Shown here: one piece after another, positions 18,701-27,762 of the stretch
Layout: every line of letters begins with the position of its first letter
Position numbering within the stretch: position 1 is the stretch's first letter
Assembly (NCBI RefSeq): GCF_900112065.1
Contig: NZ_FOKE01000010.1
Location: 124,001 to 188,000 of the forward strand
Direction of reading: 5' to 3'
From: Cohnella sp. OV330
GTDB lineage: Bacteria > Bacillota > Bacilli > Paenibacillales > Paenibacillaceae
DNA: 64,000 nt
The notes under the pieces: model-generated
The model's input: the letters and a program-made list of their open reading frames with translations, nothing else
Told to the model about the DNA's origin: nothing
Databases searched by the model: none
Translations under genes and position numbers: made by a program

Positions 18701-21700
18701 CAGCGCCAGTGCTCTGCCTCTGTGCCTGTCGTCGTAACCGATCGGCGTGCTGTTATTGAGGGTGACCTTGTAGTCGGCATGATCGGCGTACTGATTTTCC
18801 GGCTTCTGCGTAATCCACGGGATGTCGTCCTGGGTCATATAGGTGCCCACGAACTCCGTGTTGTTGAAGATGACTTCGTCGTCCGTGCCGCTGCCCAGGG
18901 ACTGAATGACAACCGGCTTGGACTGCGCGGTCGATACGACCTTGCTGTCGTTGACGATATTGATCTGCGGCTTGGTGAAATCCTCCCGGTTGTGCACGTA
19001 CCAGCCTGTCGCCTTGGAGACGAACGTACTGTCGTAGAACGTCTCCAATACGCCGCTGGCCGAGCCGTAACCCCAGGCGTGGGAACCGTCGCCGCTGCTG
19101 CCGCCCCACACCTGGGTCGGATCATGATCCGGATCAAGCGGTTCGCCGGGATGGGACGCGATCCAGTTCTGGCGGTACTGGACCGCTTCCAGGTTGCCGT
19201 AATGCTCGATATAGACGTTGCGCACCGTATGCACGGCATTCTTGTTGCCGCCGCTTTGCTCGCTGTGAACCGGATACCTCATGTTCTTCGCCGTAATGGT
19301 CAGGTTCTCCAGCGCCGCCGTTCCTCTCAGCCACACGGTGGACGATCCGGTGATCTGGCTGTTATTGGACGATGCCGGGAGCTCTCCTTTCAGCCAGACA
19401 GTGTCCCTGTCCGTGCCCCGGAGCGTGACGTACGGCTTTACAACCCATTCGATCTCCGTGTAGACGCCCGGATAGATCAGGATCACGTACGGCTTCTCGG
19501 CACTGCTGTCCACAATGCTGTCGTTCGCCAGCTTGGGCGAGGTAAAGTCGCCGGTGCCGTCGGGCTTCACGGTCAACGTGACCGTCTGGTCCGCCCACTC
19601 GACGATCGTGACCGTACTCGTTGCCGTTTGGCCGCCATCAACCGTGGTCGCCGTAATATGAGCGACGCCCAGGCCTTTCCCGTACACGGTTCCGTTCGCG
19701 TCCACGATCGCGACCTGCGGATTGTCCGATTGCCAGACCACTTCTTGGTTGAATGCGTCCGAAGGCTGCGCGGAAGCCGTCAACGTCTCGGTCCTGCCGA
19801 GCATGATCGTCGCGGCGCTCTTGTTCAAGCTCAAACCGGATACCGGTATCCAGGCGGGCGTAGCCCGCTCGGTAATCGGCCTGACCTCGAGATCGTCCAG
19901 ATAATAGACGTCCGTCTCCGCCGGTGCGTCGGTAAACAGGTACACCGATACGTTCGTCACATTCCCGGTTTCATTCAGGGTGTAGTTCCCCTTCACCTGC
20001 GTCCAGTCGGTGCCGCTGAGCGCCGGGCTGGAGGCCACAATGATCTGCTTGGCTACGCCATCCACCTTGTACGACAGGCCGAGCCGGATCACTTTGCCGG
20101 TAACGCCGTTCGACGCCAGCTTCGCCCACGCCGAGTAGGCATACGTCGATCCGTTCTGGACGGCAACCGGGAACGTCACGCTGCCATACACATTGGTCTT
20201 GGTCACCTTCAAGGCTTGATGTCCGCTATGAACGTTGGCCGTCTCCCATACCCGGGTCGTCTCCCAGCCGTTCGGAAGCGGATCGGCTTCCAATCCCGGA
20301 TTCGCCACCAGATTGGCCCCCTTGACGGGAACGGTCAACGCCGTATCCAGCGCAACGGCGTCGATGGCAAAATCCCCTGCGGCATTCGTCGGTACGATCT
20401 TGATCTGCTTGATCGTTCCCGTCCATGCCGGCAGAACGCTCGGATCCCACACATATTCCCGGGTATTCGGATCCTCGGGCAGGACGAAGGTCGTCAGCGC
20501 ATTCGACGAACTCCATTGCGGCGAGGCCGCCGTCGTAAAATACACCTTCGCTTCGCTGCCGCTTGAACCGTTCTTCAGCCTGAGCTTGATGCGCTTGATC
20601 GCCGCAGCGTCGAAATCGATGTTGTCCGGCGAGATCAGCGCGGGCTCGCTGCCGGTAGCGGTCGCCAGAAGCATGCCGCCCGCGACCTGAACGCCGGCGA
20701 CCTGTTCATTGGTCGTCCAGCCCTCAAGGCCGTCGAATTCCCAACGCTTCGATACGGTATAGATCCGGATGAGCTGTTCGTCCGGATCCCAATTCACGAC
20801 GTAGCCGAATGCCTGGTTGAAGAAGGACGCCGGAATGAGCAGTTCGCCCGAAGGCAGCAATACAGGGGCATGCGCGAGCGTAATCGTCTGGCTGTCCTTA
20901 TAAGCCGTCGTGTCGCCGGCCTTGAGCCTGTAGACGCGGTCGTCCTTGACCGCGATTAACGTCTGGGTCGCTTCGTCCCACTCGGTGCCGGCGCCGAAGC
21001 GCTTCAACAGCTCGCCGCCCGGCACCATGACCGTCCCGTCGGCCATGGCCGGCGATTGATACAGCCGAACCGGCTTGCCGTCGACGTTCAAGGCGATGCC
21101 CGTGTCGGGAGAGAGGACCATCCCGATGGAATCGATGGCAAAGCTCCCCGTCGACGTCATCGGGTCGAACCGGAGCTGGCGGATCTTCCCGGTCCACGAG
21201 GCGTTTTTCCACATCTCGAGCAGGTAGTCGGTGTATCCGTCGACATTGCGCTCTACATAGAAGCTGACGGACTTGACCTCGTTCCAGTTCGGATCGGTAT
21301 CCGTCGTGAAGAACAACTGTCCCGTGGAAAACACGCTGCTCTTCATTCGGATTCGGATATAGGGGTGATCCGAAGCTTGAATGTTCAATTGGTCCGCCGA
21401 CCGAATGCCCGGGTCGGTGTTGTTGGCGGTTCCCGACAAAGCGCCGGCGCTAACCGCCAAATTGTCGATTTGCTTCTCCAGGGTCCACCCTTCCGCATCG
21501 CCGTCCGTCTCGAAGCCCCAGAGCGGATCGTACTGGCTCGTTACGGCCGGCGGCGTCGGCGACTTGAGCGGCAGCACCCGACCCGGCGGGTGCAGGATGC
21601 CAAGGCGCGCCTTCTGGACCGGAGTCGGCTGAGCGTCCGCATGCGCGCCCCCTTCATCCGTAAAGACATTTCGGACGGCATCCAGATATCCGAAGCCGGC

Positions 21701-23893
21701 CAAGCCGGCAGGCATCATGAAGTGACCTTCTCCGAACTCGTTCCAGTTGTCGAACATCACCAGCTTCTTGCCCAGACTGCCGGCCGGCAGGGACGGCATG
21801 AACGAATCCGCGACCCACTGCGAGACGGCTTCGAACTCCGCCGGCGGCGCGTAGTAGCCGGACTTGCCTTCCCACGCGGTATCGTCCCTGCCCATGCTGA
21901 TCGTCGGCAGCGTATCGATGAAGCCGGTATCGCGCTGCGCGTTCATGTTCGATTTTTGAACCTCGGCATGTCCGCCCGCGCTGCCCCAGCTATAGGCGTA
22001 GATCGCGTCGAAGCCCGCTTGGTCCCGCTCGCTGAGCGACGTCGCGTCCGAAGCCGAGGTGGTCGTGAGCAAAATAACGTCGTCGAAGCCGGCATTCTGG
22101 ACCGCCGTACGCAAATAATCGGTCTCGGCTTTGACCCCCGCCAGCGTGCCGCCGAAATCCCGCTTCAAGCCGGAGAGACTGTAGATAGAGACGACCGGTT
22201 TATTGTCGATCACCATGTAGCGCGGATCCTTGAAGTAATACTCGATCCAGTACGGCACGATATTCGTGCGGAAGTCCGCGCTGTCCTTCGCCTTGGAGGC
22301 CGCGTTCTCCCACATGATCGCGAATTTCACCCTATCCCCGTATTGGGAGTTGAAGAAGCCTTCATGCAGCGACTCATGAAGATAAGGATCTTTGATCGGC
22401 GCGCCTTCTCCGTACGCGGGCCGGATCCAGCACGCCATCTGATAGTCGATGCCGTGCTCGGCCATCCACTTGGTCTCCCAATCCGCCGTCTCCGGATTGC
22501 CCTCGTCGTAATAGCCGAGGTAGGGCTCCCGCTCCGCGTACGGGGTGATCGTATCCCAGCCGAGATGGCTGCCTTCGCGCCAGATCGGGCAGCTCTGCAC
22601 GCCGACGGCATAATCGTCGGAGACGGCCGGCACCGGCTCGGGCACGTAGTCGGCCGGAAGCGGCAGCTTCTCGTACAGCAATATGTCGTCGAGCCACGCC
22701 ACGCCCTGCATAGACGCGGCGGCCTCGAAGGCCACCCCATCCAGGCTGGTTGCGCTCGAAGCGAGCGGCACGCCTTGGGCCTGCAGCTTGCCGTTGACGT
22801 AAAGATCCGCCTTGGCGCCGGCCAAGTCCAGCTTCGCTTTGACGTGATACCACAGATTGGCCGAATAATCGTAGAACGGGATCGCTTGACCCGCGGCGCC
22901 GATATATGCGAGCTTGCCATTCGCCGTAACCAGCTTCAAAGGGGAAGCGCTTCCATTAGTGAGGGATGCGGAGAACCCGTCTTTTTTCTGAGGCAGGAGG
23001 AGCTTAAATTCAAACACCCTGTCGTACGTCGCCGCCGGCACGCTCTTCTTAAGACGCATGGTGCCGGTCGCTCCGGTCGCGTCCCACTTCAAGCTGTAAA
23101 TATCTGGACGCGTAGCGCTGTTCATTTGCTCGACCGCCAGCGTGCCGCCGGCCGTCACCGTCTGCCAATCCCCGGGCAGATCCCCCGGCAGGAGCGAGAG
23201 GAACCGCTCGTTGACGTCGTAGCCCTTGTAAATCTTGACGGGCGCAATAAACATGTCGCCCTTCGCGGCCCCCCCGGTGAGAATCCCCACCCGGTTCAAC
23301 TGAGCGACTTCATGCTTAAAGTCGGCGCCCGCGGCTTTCTGAACGCCGTCGATATAGACGTCGGCCGTATCCGCGTCGAGATCCGCGACTACCTTGACGC
23401 CATATTCCGTATTGGCGGCATAGGCTTGCAGCGTCTGCACGCCCCCGCCGGCGGTTTCCAGCCGCAGCTCGCCGCTTTGCGCCGCGATGCTGACCGCCTC
23501 GGTATCGCCGTCGCCGAGCTGCCACTTCGCGCCGTCCATGCCCGCGGATAACTTGAACCGGTATTCCAGCGTCAGGATACCGCCGCTTTGCGCGACGAAC
23601 GCTCTGTGCATGGACACCGGCAGCGTCGCGTTCGTATCGCTGATTTTGAACCAGTTGTTATAGGCGCCGGTCACGCTGCCTCCCGCCTTGCGGATGTCCC
23701 AGCCGGACGGCAGCTCTTCGCCGCCGTTTTTGTACAGGAACGAGAAGTTCTCGTCGACCAGATAGCCGACCTTCGGGGCGGCGGAATTCTCCTCGGCCTT
23801 CGCGAAGGACGATTGTTGTACCAGGATGACGATCAGGATAATGACGGAATAACACAGAGCCTCCAATGCCACTCTTCTTTTTTGCATCGACAT
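15800..23893 (-). CDS. Giant secreted multidomain carbohydrate-active protein (2697 aa)
   Basis: The start at 23893 (MSMQKRR) has AAGGG six bases upstream; a longer frame exists but has no ribosome site. A signal peptide ends near SSFAKA. Domains in order, rough residues: two LamG-like sandwiches (35-430); a GH99/WbsX-like barrel (430-735, with WIRPAYGEG and FDNWNEFGEGHF); a carbohydrate-binding sandwich; a copper-amine-oxidase-N-like domain (930-1045); another binding sandwich; a CBM4/9-like module (1190-1340); a Big_2 Ig domain (1350-1430); a pectinesterase-like beta-helix (1435-1740); a second Big_2 and CBM4/9 pair (1985-2215); two OmpL47-like domains; and four 74-residue repeats at the C-terminus. 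No LPXTG or SLH anchor is seen. It follows a sugar-binding lipoprotein gene, suggesting it releases the sugar that is imported. Confidence 0.85.
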   Translation of the reverse strand: MSMQKRRVALEALCYSVIILIVILVQQSSFAKAEENSAAPKVGYLVDENFSFLYKNGGEELPSGWDIRKAGGSVTGAYNNWFKISDTNATLPVSMHRAFVAQSGGILTLEYRFKLSAGMDGAKWQLGDGDTEAVSIAAQSGELRLETAGGGVQTLQAYAANTEYGVKVVADLDADTADVYIDGVQKAAGADFKHEVAQLNRVGILTGGAAKGDMFIAPVKIYKGYDVNERFLSLLPGDLPGDWQTVTAGGTLAVEQMNSATRPDIYSLKWDATGATGTMRLKKSVPAATYDRVFEFKLLLPQKKDGFSASLTNGSASPLKLVTANGKLAYIGAAGQAIPFYDYSANLWYHVKAKLDLAGAKADLYVNGKLQAQGVPLASSATSLDGVAFEAAASMQGVAWLDDILLYEKLPLPADYVPEPVPAVSDDYAVGVQSCPIWREGSHLGWDTITPYAEREPYLGYYDEGNPETADWETKWMAEHGIDYQMACWIRPAYGEGAPIKDPYLHESLHEGFFNSQYGDRVKFAIMWENAASKAKDSADFRTNIVPYWIEYYFKDPRYMVIDNKPVVSIYSLSGLKRDFGGTLAGVKAETDYLRTAVQNAGFDDVILLTTTSASDATSLSERDQAGFDAIYAYSWGSAGGHAEVQKSNMNAQRDTGFIDTLPTISMGRDDTAWEGKSGYYAPPAEFEAVSQWVADSFMPSLPAGSLGKKLVMFDNWNEFGEGHFMMPAGLAGFGYLDAVRNVFTDEGGAHADAQPTPVQKARLGILHPPGRVLPLKSPTPPAVTSQYDPLWGFETDGDAEGWTLEKQIDNLAVSAGALSGTANNTDPGIRSADQLNIQASDHPYIRIRMKSSVFSTGQLFFTTDTDPNWNEVKSVSFYVERNVDGYTDYLLEMWKNASWTGKIRQLRFDPMTSTGSFAIDSIGMVLSPDTGIALNVDGKPVRLYQSPAMADGTVMVPGGELLKRFGAGTEWDEATQTLIAVKDDRVYRLKAGDTTAYKDSQTITLAHAPVLLPSGELLIPASFFNQAFGYVVNWDPDEQLIRIYTVSKRWEFDGLEGWTTNEQVAGVQVAGGMLLATATGSEPALISPDNIDFDAAAIKRIKLRLKNGSSGSEAKVYFTTAASPQWSSSNALTTFVLPEDPNTREYVWDPSVLPAWTGTIKQIKIVPTNAAGDFAIDAVALDTALTVPVKGANLVANPGLEADPLPNGWETTRVWETANVHSGHQALKVTKTNVYGSVTFPVAVQNGSTYAYSAWAKLASNGVTGKVIRLGLSYKVDGVAKQIIVASSPALSGTDWTQVKGNYTLNETGNVTNVSVYLFTDAPAETDVYYLDDLEVRPITERATPAWIPVSGLSLNKSAATIMLGRTETLTASAQPSDAFNQEVVWQSDNPQVAIVDANGTVYGKGLGVAHITATTVDGGQTATSTVTIVEWADQTVTLTVKPDGTGDFTSPKLANDSIVDSSAEKPYVILIYPGVYTEIEWVVKPYVTLRGTDRDTVWLKGELPASSNNSQITGSSTVWLRGTAALENLTITAKNMRYPVHSEQSGGNKNAVHTVRNVYIEHYGNLEAVQYRQNWIASHPGEPLDPDHDPTQVWGGSSGDGSHAWGYGSASGVLETFYDSTFVSKATGWYVHNREDFTKPQINIVNDSKVVSTAQSKPVVIQSLGSGTDDEVIFNNTEFVGTYMTQDDIPWITQKPENQYADHADYKVTLNNSTPIGYDDRHRGRALALFSNAAGGSSSVQVSGTAVSDLLGAYTVRDGGGGLKGYLYGYWDISGIKVGISSNVTVNNTLGRRFGDLTVNNKTLSVTFEDGTTKTVVFNENYTEQTNAYIIGQINAQLGASGYAAEYNVTLNEYYPQVPDKQLTLHNLTSVGIPRFAPVVFDADSGSMRLMTAADPAASFVGFTLERVVPGQSGRVLTEGILKKSQLNGFTGNIAVGTKISIGTQPGTLAVNANKPALLTGVLADWASFKGNQSWVASTGVSLNKTALTLQLGGTETLVATVSPADATRKDVQWSSDNVGAVTVDANGTLQAVGPGTATITAATYEGGHTATAFVTVPTPILGNNLVSDPGMEGTTPLYTGWEVTRALTTLEAHGGAQSLKITKTNAFGSLSFPANITKGDEFYYSAWAKLAPNSSAGAVLRIGLSYRVDGVSKQKIILTSQPLSETAWKQVNGTYTLQETGSVTNVSMYVFTDLPAALDTYYLDDVEIRSVAVDTTPPVTALTLSPALPDGENGAYKQPVTFALTATDALSAIAKTQYSTNNGGLWQTYSAPVTLAADGNYEVLYRAIDGSGNVETAKSVTLVVDRVAPTTAAALSPAAPDGPNGTYIGPVTVTLTGTDHVSGVASTEFSLDNATTWQPYTAAVTFDTQGEIALRYRSTDRAGNIETAKALDFALATTSVKVQLKDSNGNPLSGGIVSYYDGGWKSFGVTDAQGIASKSLPNKAYTFAMSYEGTYKEIAQNTGNGAAVVFRTVKVTVRLKDSLGNPLDTGSASYYADGWKTFGTTSGGEVSKELLPGTYTFGMKHEGAYKELLQNVGTDATVVFQTVKVTVRLKDSLDQPLDTGSASYYADGWKTFGTTSGGEVSKELLPGAYTFGMKREGAYKELLQNVGTDATVVFQTVKATVRLKDSLGNPLDGGIASYYADGWKAFGTTSGGEAGKELLPGSYTFGMKYGEAYKEILNDIATQPMIEFEV
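15803..16690 (-). repeat. Four in-frame 222-bp (74-residue) repeats in the giant protein
   Basis: Four copies in phase encode units of the form TVRLKDSLGNPLDTG, SYYADGWKTFGTTSGG, ELLPGTYTFGMK and AYKELLQNVGTDATVVF. The two middle copies (about 16025-16470) are nearly identical in DNA, while the first and last coding units are more diverged. The fold looks like a carboxypeptidase-regulatory or SdrD-B type sandwich. The high identity makes slippage or recombination between units likely and could also cause assembly errors. Confidence 0.85.
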
Positions 23894-23960
23894 AGCACCC
23901 TTTCCGATCCCGGAGTAGTGTTTCTTCCGCGGCTTCTGCCGCAAAACCGTTCCAAGCGCC

Positions 23961-23998
23961 CGCTAAGGCTCCCCACCATTACGCGGAAAGCCTTAGCG
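23961..23998 (-). other. Stem-loop between lipoprotein gene and giant enzyme gene
   Basis: CGCTAAGGCT and AGCCTTAGCG form a perfect ten-pair stem with an 18-base loop, between the stop at 24020 and the start at 23893. On the minus strand no clear U-run follows, so it is a weak terminator at best. It may stabilise the upstream lipoprotein mRNA or reduce read-through into the 8 kb gene. Confidence 0.5.
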
Positions 23999-24019
23999 TC
24001 CTACCCGTTTCGTTTTTGC

Positions 24020-25603
24020 TTACTGGTTTTGCGCTTTCCACGCGTCGATCTGCTTCTGGACTTCGGCAAGCACTTTATCCAGTCCCGCTTCGTTCAGGCG
24101 CTGCTTCATGTCGGCCAGGAACTTGTCGAAGTCGGGCATCGAGCCGGTCTGCATGATCGGCCACAGCTCGGAGTATACCGCGCTCACCTGCGCGATTTCG
24201 GTTTTGACCGCTTCTCCGTTGAAGAGGAACCCGAGGATGGACGAGGTCTTCGCTTCCTTGTTATTCTTCTGCATCTGCTCGAGCGAAGCCGTCGAGTTCC
24301 AGCCGGAATCCCACTGATCCCACAGCGGCCCGAGCCAGTTATGCCAGATCGCCCACGTCTGCTCCGCGCCGCTCTTGGCTTCGATGGACGGGCTGTCCGT
24401 ACCGGCGCCCGATTTTACGGTATAGTTCTTGCCTTCCAGCCCGTACGCGAGCGTGTTGGACAGCTTCTTGTCCTTCCACACCTGGTTAAGCAGCTGCATC
24501 GCCCGTTCCGGATTTTTGGATGTCACGCTGATCGCCGTGGCCGCGCCCACCATATTCGGCGTGGCGATCGTCGGGTAGTAGGCCAGCGTTTCCACCGTCG
24601 GATAGCCGAACAAGGCGGTCGATTTGGAGCCGTCTTCGGTATAACCGCCGGAATCGCGCATGACCGCGTATTTTCCGGATTTCGCTTCGGCGATGAAGTC
24701 CGTTTTAATGGCGGCGTCCTTCGCGACGTAACCTTTCTTGTAGTAGTCGTTCATCGTGCGATAATTGTCGAGGAAGGCCGGAATGTCGAGCTCCATCACG
24801 GCTTCCCCCCCCTTCTCGTCATAACGGATGCCCTTCGTAATATTGGTAAAATCGAACACATAGTCGCCCGGGGCATTCACCGTCTTGGTGACAAGCAGCG
24901 GCGTGATTTCCGGTTCGTTCTTCTTGATCATCTCCAGATACGGCTCCAGCTCCTGCAGCTTGTGCACCTTCGTATAGTCGAAGTTGTACTTGGTCACCAG
25001 ATCCTTCTTGAACACGATGCCGCCCGGCGTAGAGAACGGAGACTGCGACGGGACGGCCATGATCTTGCCGTTGTATGTGACCGCCTTCCAGGCGCGCTCG
25101 TCGACTTTGGCGAGAATGTCCGGCCCGTACTGCTTCAGCAGATCGTCCAGCGGCAGGAAGGCGCCCTTCTGCACGTTCAGGTCGATCGGGTTCGTCCAGT
25201 TCGACGTGAATACCAGGTCGTACTCGTCGCCGGAGGCCGACATCAGCTTCATCTTGTCTTCCCAGCTGGCGGCATCGATAAAGTGAATGTGCAGATTCGC
25301 GTTGACGGTCTCCTTGAGGCCTTTATTGACTTCCGCTTCAATCGCGTCCTGATCCTTGATCGTGTCGATCGGCTTGCGGATATACCAGCTCACGTCGACG
25401 AACTTCTCTGACGGATCGGCCGCCTTGCTGGCTTCGGGCGACGCTGCGCTCGCACTTGGACTTGCGCTCGAGCTTGCGCCGGCGCTTGGACTTGCATCCG
25501 ATTCATTGTTCTTCCCGCTGCAACCGCTGATGGCGAGCGCGACCATGCTTGCGGACAGAATAACGCCCAGCTTGTTGTCTACTTTAACCTTGCCTACTCT
25601 CAC
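24020..25603 (-). CDS. Sugar ABC transporter substrate-binding lipoprotein
   Basis: A 527-residue lipoprotein starting with GTG at 25603, with GGAGG seven bases upstream. The signal sequence ends in the lipobox ISGC (ALAISGC), followed by a long Ser/Ala/Pro linker (SPSASAASPEAS) and a type I solute-binding fold (VDVSWYIRKPIDTIKDQDAIEAE; GDEYDLVFTSNWTNPIDLNVQKG). It resembles the LplA/YtcQ family, with a shorter body than the receptor at 3312-4931. It lies 97 bases after the second permease gene and before the giant secreted enzyme, whose products it may capture. Confidence 0.9.
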   Translation of the reverse strand: MRVGKVKVDNKLGVILSASMVALAISGCSGKNNESDASPSAGASSSASPSASAASPEASKAADPSEKFVDVSWYIRKPIDTIKDQDAIEAEVNKGLKETVNANLHIHFIDAASWEDKMKLMSASGDEYDLVFTSNWTNPIDLNVQKGAFLPLDDLLKQYGPDILAKVDERAWKAVTYNGKIMAVPSQSPFSTPGGIVFKKDLVTKYNFDYTKVHKLQELEPYLEMIKKNEPEITPLLVTKTVNAPGDYVFDFTNITKGIRYDEKGGEAVMELDIPAFLDNYRTMNDYYKKGYVAKDAAIKTDFIAEAKSGKYAVMRDSGGYTEDGSKSTALFGYPTVETLAYYPTIATPNMVGAATAISVTSKNPERAMQLLNQVWKDKKLSNTLAYGLEGKNYTVKSGAGTDSPSIEAKSGAEQTWAIWHNWLGPLWDQWDSGWNSTASLEQMQKNNKEAKTSSILGFLFNGEAVKTEIAQVSAVYSELWPIMQTGSMPDFDKFLADMKQRLNEAGLDKVLAEVQKQIDAWKAQNQ

Positions 25604-25700
25604 ACAAAGGCCTCCCTAGGTTTATATGGTTGTGCATCTATATCAAACAGTCGCAGGACCGCGGATCCATGCGCCCGTATTGATACCAAGCGCAAGCGAG

Positions 25701-26609
25701 CTATCCTTTTACGGAACCTACCGTCAGGCCCTGCACGAAATATTTCTGAAAGAAAGGGAACACGACCAGCATCGGCCCCGCCGCCAGAATGCACATCGCC
25801 ATCCGGGCGCTAAGGCTGGGAACCTGCTGTCCCGGCTTGACCAATCCGTATTGGACGGCTTCCGCGCTGTTCAGAAACTCCATATTGCGCAGCACGCGGA
25901 TGAGCAAATATTGCAGCTTCATCAAGTTCTCGTTTTCGATGTAAAGCAGGGTCAGCCACCAATCGTTCCAATACTGCAACACCAGGAACAACCCGAGGGT
26001 AGCCAGCGCAGGCTTCGTGAGCGGCAGCACGATCTTCGTAAAAATGATAAACTCGTTGGCCCCGTCGATCTTGGCCGATTCGAACAGCGCGTCCGGCAGC
26101 GATTGCAGAAATCCCTTCATCAGCAGGACATGCCAGCCGGTGATCAGGAAAGGGAGAATCAGCGCCAGTACATTGTCCTTCAAGTCCAGCCAACTCACCA
26201 TCAAAATGTAGGAGGGAACCATCCCCCCTTGGAACAGCATCGTGAAGAACACATAAAGAGAAAGCTGCTTCCGATAGGCGTAGTCTTTTCTGGAGATGGC
26301 GAACGCGAAGCCGGTCGTTATAAAAAGTCCCGCCGCCGCCCCGAGCGCCGTCGTATAGATGTTGACCAGATAGGCGTTCAGCAGGACGCCGGGATTATGC
26401 AGCAGCACCTTATACGCGGTGAGATCGATCTGCTTGGGGAAGATGGCGTACCCGGATTTCAGGATATCGCTCTCGTTCTGCAGCGACGTTCCCAGGACGA
26501 CCAGGAAGGGATAGATACAAATGAAGCATACCAGAATAAAAAACAAGTGGACGACCGTTCGGCTTCCGATATAGGGAGAGCGAGCGACCGGATGTGTCGG
26601 CTTGGACAT
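25701..26609 (-). CDS. Carbohydrate ABC transporter permease (YtcP-like)
   Basis: A 302-residue CUT1 permease. The ATG at 26609 is chosen because GGAGG lies 11 bases upstream; a longer frame overlaps the previous gene. Six membrane segments are visible, the EAA loop reads SLPDALFESAKIDGANEFIIF, and the C-terminus FFQKYFVQGLTVGSVKG is the family signature. It is 16 bases downstream of the LplB-like gene. No ATPase is encoded nearby. Confidence 0.9.
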   Translation of the reverse strand: MSKPTHPVARSPYIGSRTVVHLFFILVCFICIYPFLVVLGTSLQNESDILKSGYAIFPKQIDLTAYKVLLHNPGVLLNAYLVNIYTTALGAAAGLFITTGFAFAISRKDYAYRKQLSLYVFFTMLFQGGMVPSYILMVSWLDLKDNVLALILPFLITGWHVLLMKGFLQSLPDALFESAKIDGANEFIIFTKIVLPLTKPALATLGLFLVLQYWNDWWLTLLYIENENLMKLQYLLIRVLRNMEFLNSAEAVQYGLVKPGQQVPSLSARMAMCILAAGPMLVVFPFFQKYFVQGLTVGSVKG

Positions 26610-26625
26610 GGCGGATACGCCCTCC

Positions 26626-27525
26626 TTAAAATAACGAATTGTCGGCATTGATTTTTCTTACGACGTAGTTGGTGAGGATGACAAGCGTAAACCCGACGAC
26701 CGATTGGAAGAACCCCGCCGCGCCGGCCATGCCGATATCGCCCAGATCGACCAGCGAGCGATACACGAACGTATCGATAACGTCCGTCGTGGGATAGAGC
26801 AGCGTCGAATTCATCGTCACATTGTAGAAGAGCCCGAAGTCGCTGTAGAAAATTTTGCCGATCTGCAGGATGACCATCATCGTGATAATAGGCATGATCA
26901 TCGGAATCGTGATGGACACCGCCTGGCGCAGCTTCGTGGCGCCGTCCATGCGGGCGGCCTCGTAATACTCCGCGTCGACGCCGATGATGGCCGCATAATA
27001 AATGACCGCGCCGTATCCGAGCCCCTTCCAGATCGCGACGACGATCAGAATGACCGGCCAATACTTCGGATCGTTGTACCACATGATCGGATCCCTGCCG
27101 ATCGCTTCCAGGGCCTTGTTCAGAATCCCGTAATCCATGTTCAGGAGCGCCTGGAAAGCGAAGCCCGCCACGACCCACGAGATAAAATAAGGAATGAACA
27201 GCACCGTCTGGTAAGCCTTCACGGCTTTCCTGCCGACTTCCCGCAGCAGCAGCGCGAAGAACACCGATACGGCCGTGCCCAGCGCAATGAACACGAGATT
27301 GTAAAGCAGCGTATTTCTGAGCACTCTGCGCAGGATATCGCCGTTGAACAGAAACCGGAAGTTGTCGAAGCCGATCCACGGACTGTTCCAGATGCCCAGA
27401 TTGTACTTGTAGTCCTTGAAGGGAATCAGCAAGCCGTACAGCGGAACGTAGTCCATCAGGAAGAGAAGCAGGATGCCGGGCAGCGCCAGTAAGGTGAGGC
27501 CGTAGCTTTTTCTGAATGTTTTCAT
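26626..27525 (-). CDS. Sugar ABC transporter permease (LplB-like)
   Basis: A 299-residue permease. The ATG at 27525 (MKTFRKSYG) has AAGGAG seven bases upstream, which decides the start over a longer in-frame ATG. The N-terminus LTLLALPGILLLFLMDYVPLYG, the motif PWIGFDNFRFLF and the EAA loop DAEYYEAARMDGATKLRQ mark the LplB group. It is the first gene of the second sugar operon. The upstream spacer 27526-27704 shows no strong sigma-A promoter, so activation by a regulator is likely. Confidence 0.9.
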   Translation of the reverse strand: MKTFRKSYGLTLLALPGILLLFLMDYVPLYGLLIPFKDYKYNLGIWNSPWIGFDNFRFLFNGDILRRVLRNTLLYNLVFIALGTAVSVFFALLLREVGRKAVKAYQTVLFIPYFISWVVAGFAFQALLNMDYGILNKALEAIGRDPIMWYNDPKYWPVILIVVAIWKGLGYGAVIYYAAIIGVDAEYYEAARMDGATKLRQAVSITIPMIMPIITMMVILQIGKIFYSDFGLFYNVTMNSTLLYPTTDVIDTFVYRSLVDLGDIGMAGAAGFFQSVVGFTLVILTNYVVRKINADNSLF

Positions 27526-27704
27526 GGGCTTGCTCCTTGCTCGAGGTGATACCCCAACGATAGTGATTTCCGGGCGCTCCGTATATTTTGAACTTTGTCT
27601 GTTTCTTTGAAAAATGCCTTTTTGGCGGAAATACGGGCTTTGGGGCACTCCGATAAATGTCCGAAACTCCGAAAATGGCGCAGCAGCCTGTCTGCGGAGG
27701 ATAT

Positions 27705-27746
27705 AAAAAGAGCCTTCGCGGCGGATTCAACCGGCCGCGAGGCTCT
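27705..27746 (-). terminator. Rho-independent terminator after the beta-mannosidase operon
   Basis: On the minus strand AGAGCCTCGCGGC pairs with GCCGCG-A-AGGCTCT (one bulged base) and is followed by TTTTTAT. It begins 16 bases after the stop at 27763. It clearly separates the esterase/mannosidase/GH-like operon from the second transporter operon. Confidence 0.9.
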
Positions 27747-27762
27747 TCGTCGGGGCGATGCT

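Noticed and set aside
21056..23551. 831-codon open frame on the plus strand opposite the giant gene
   Set aside because: It is an antisense shadow: the minus-strand frame has clear domains and a signal peptide, while this frame is Arg/Pro-rich with no domain pattern.
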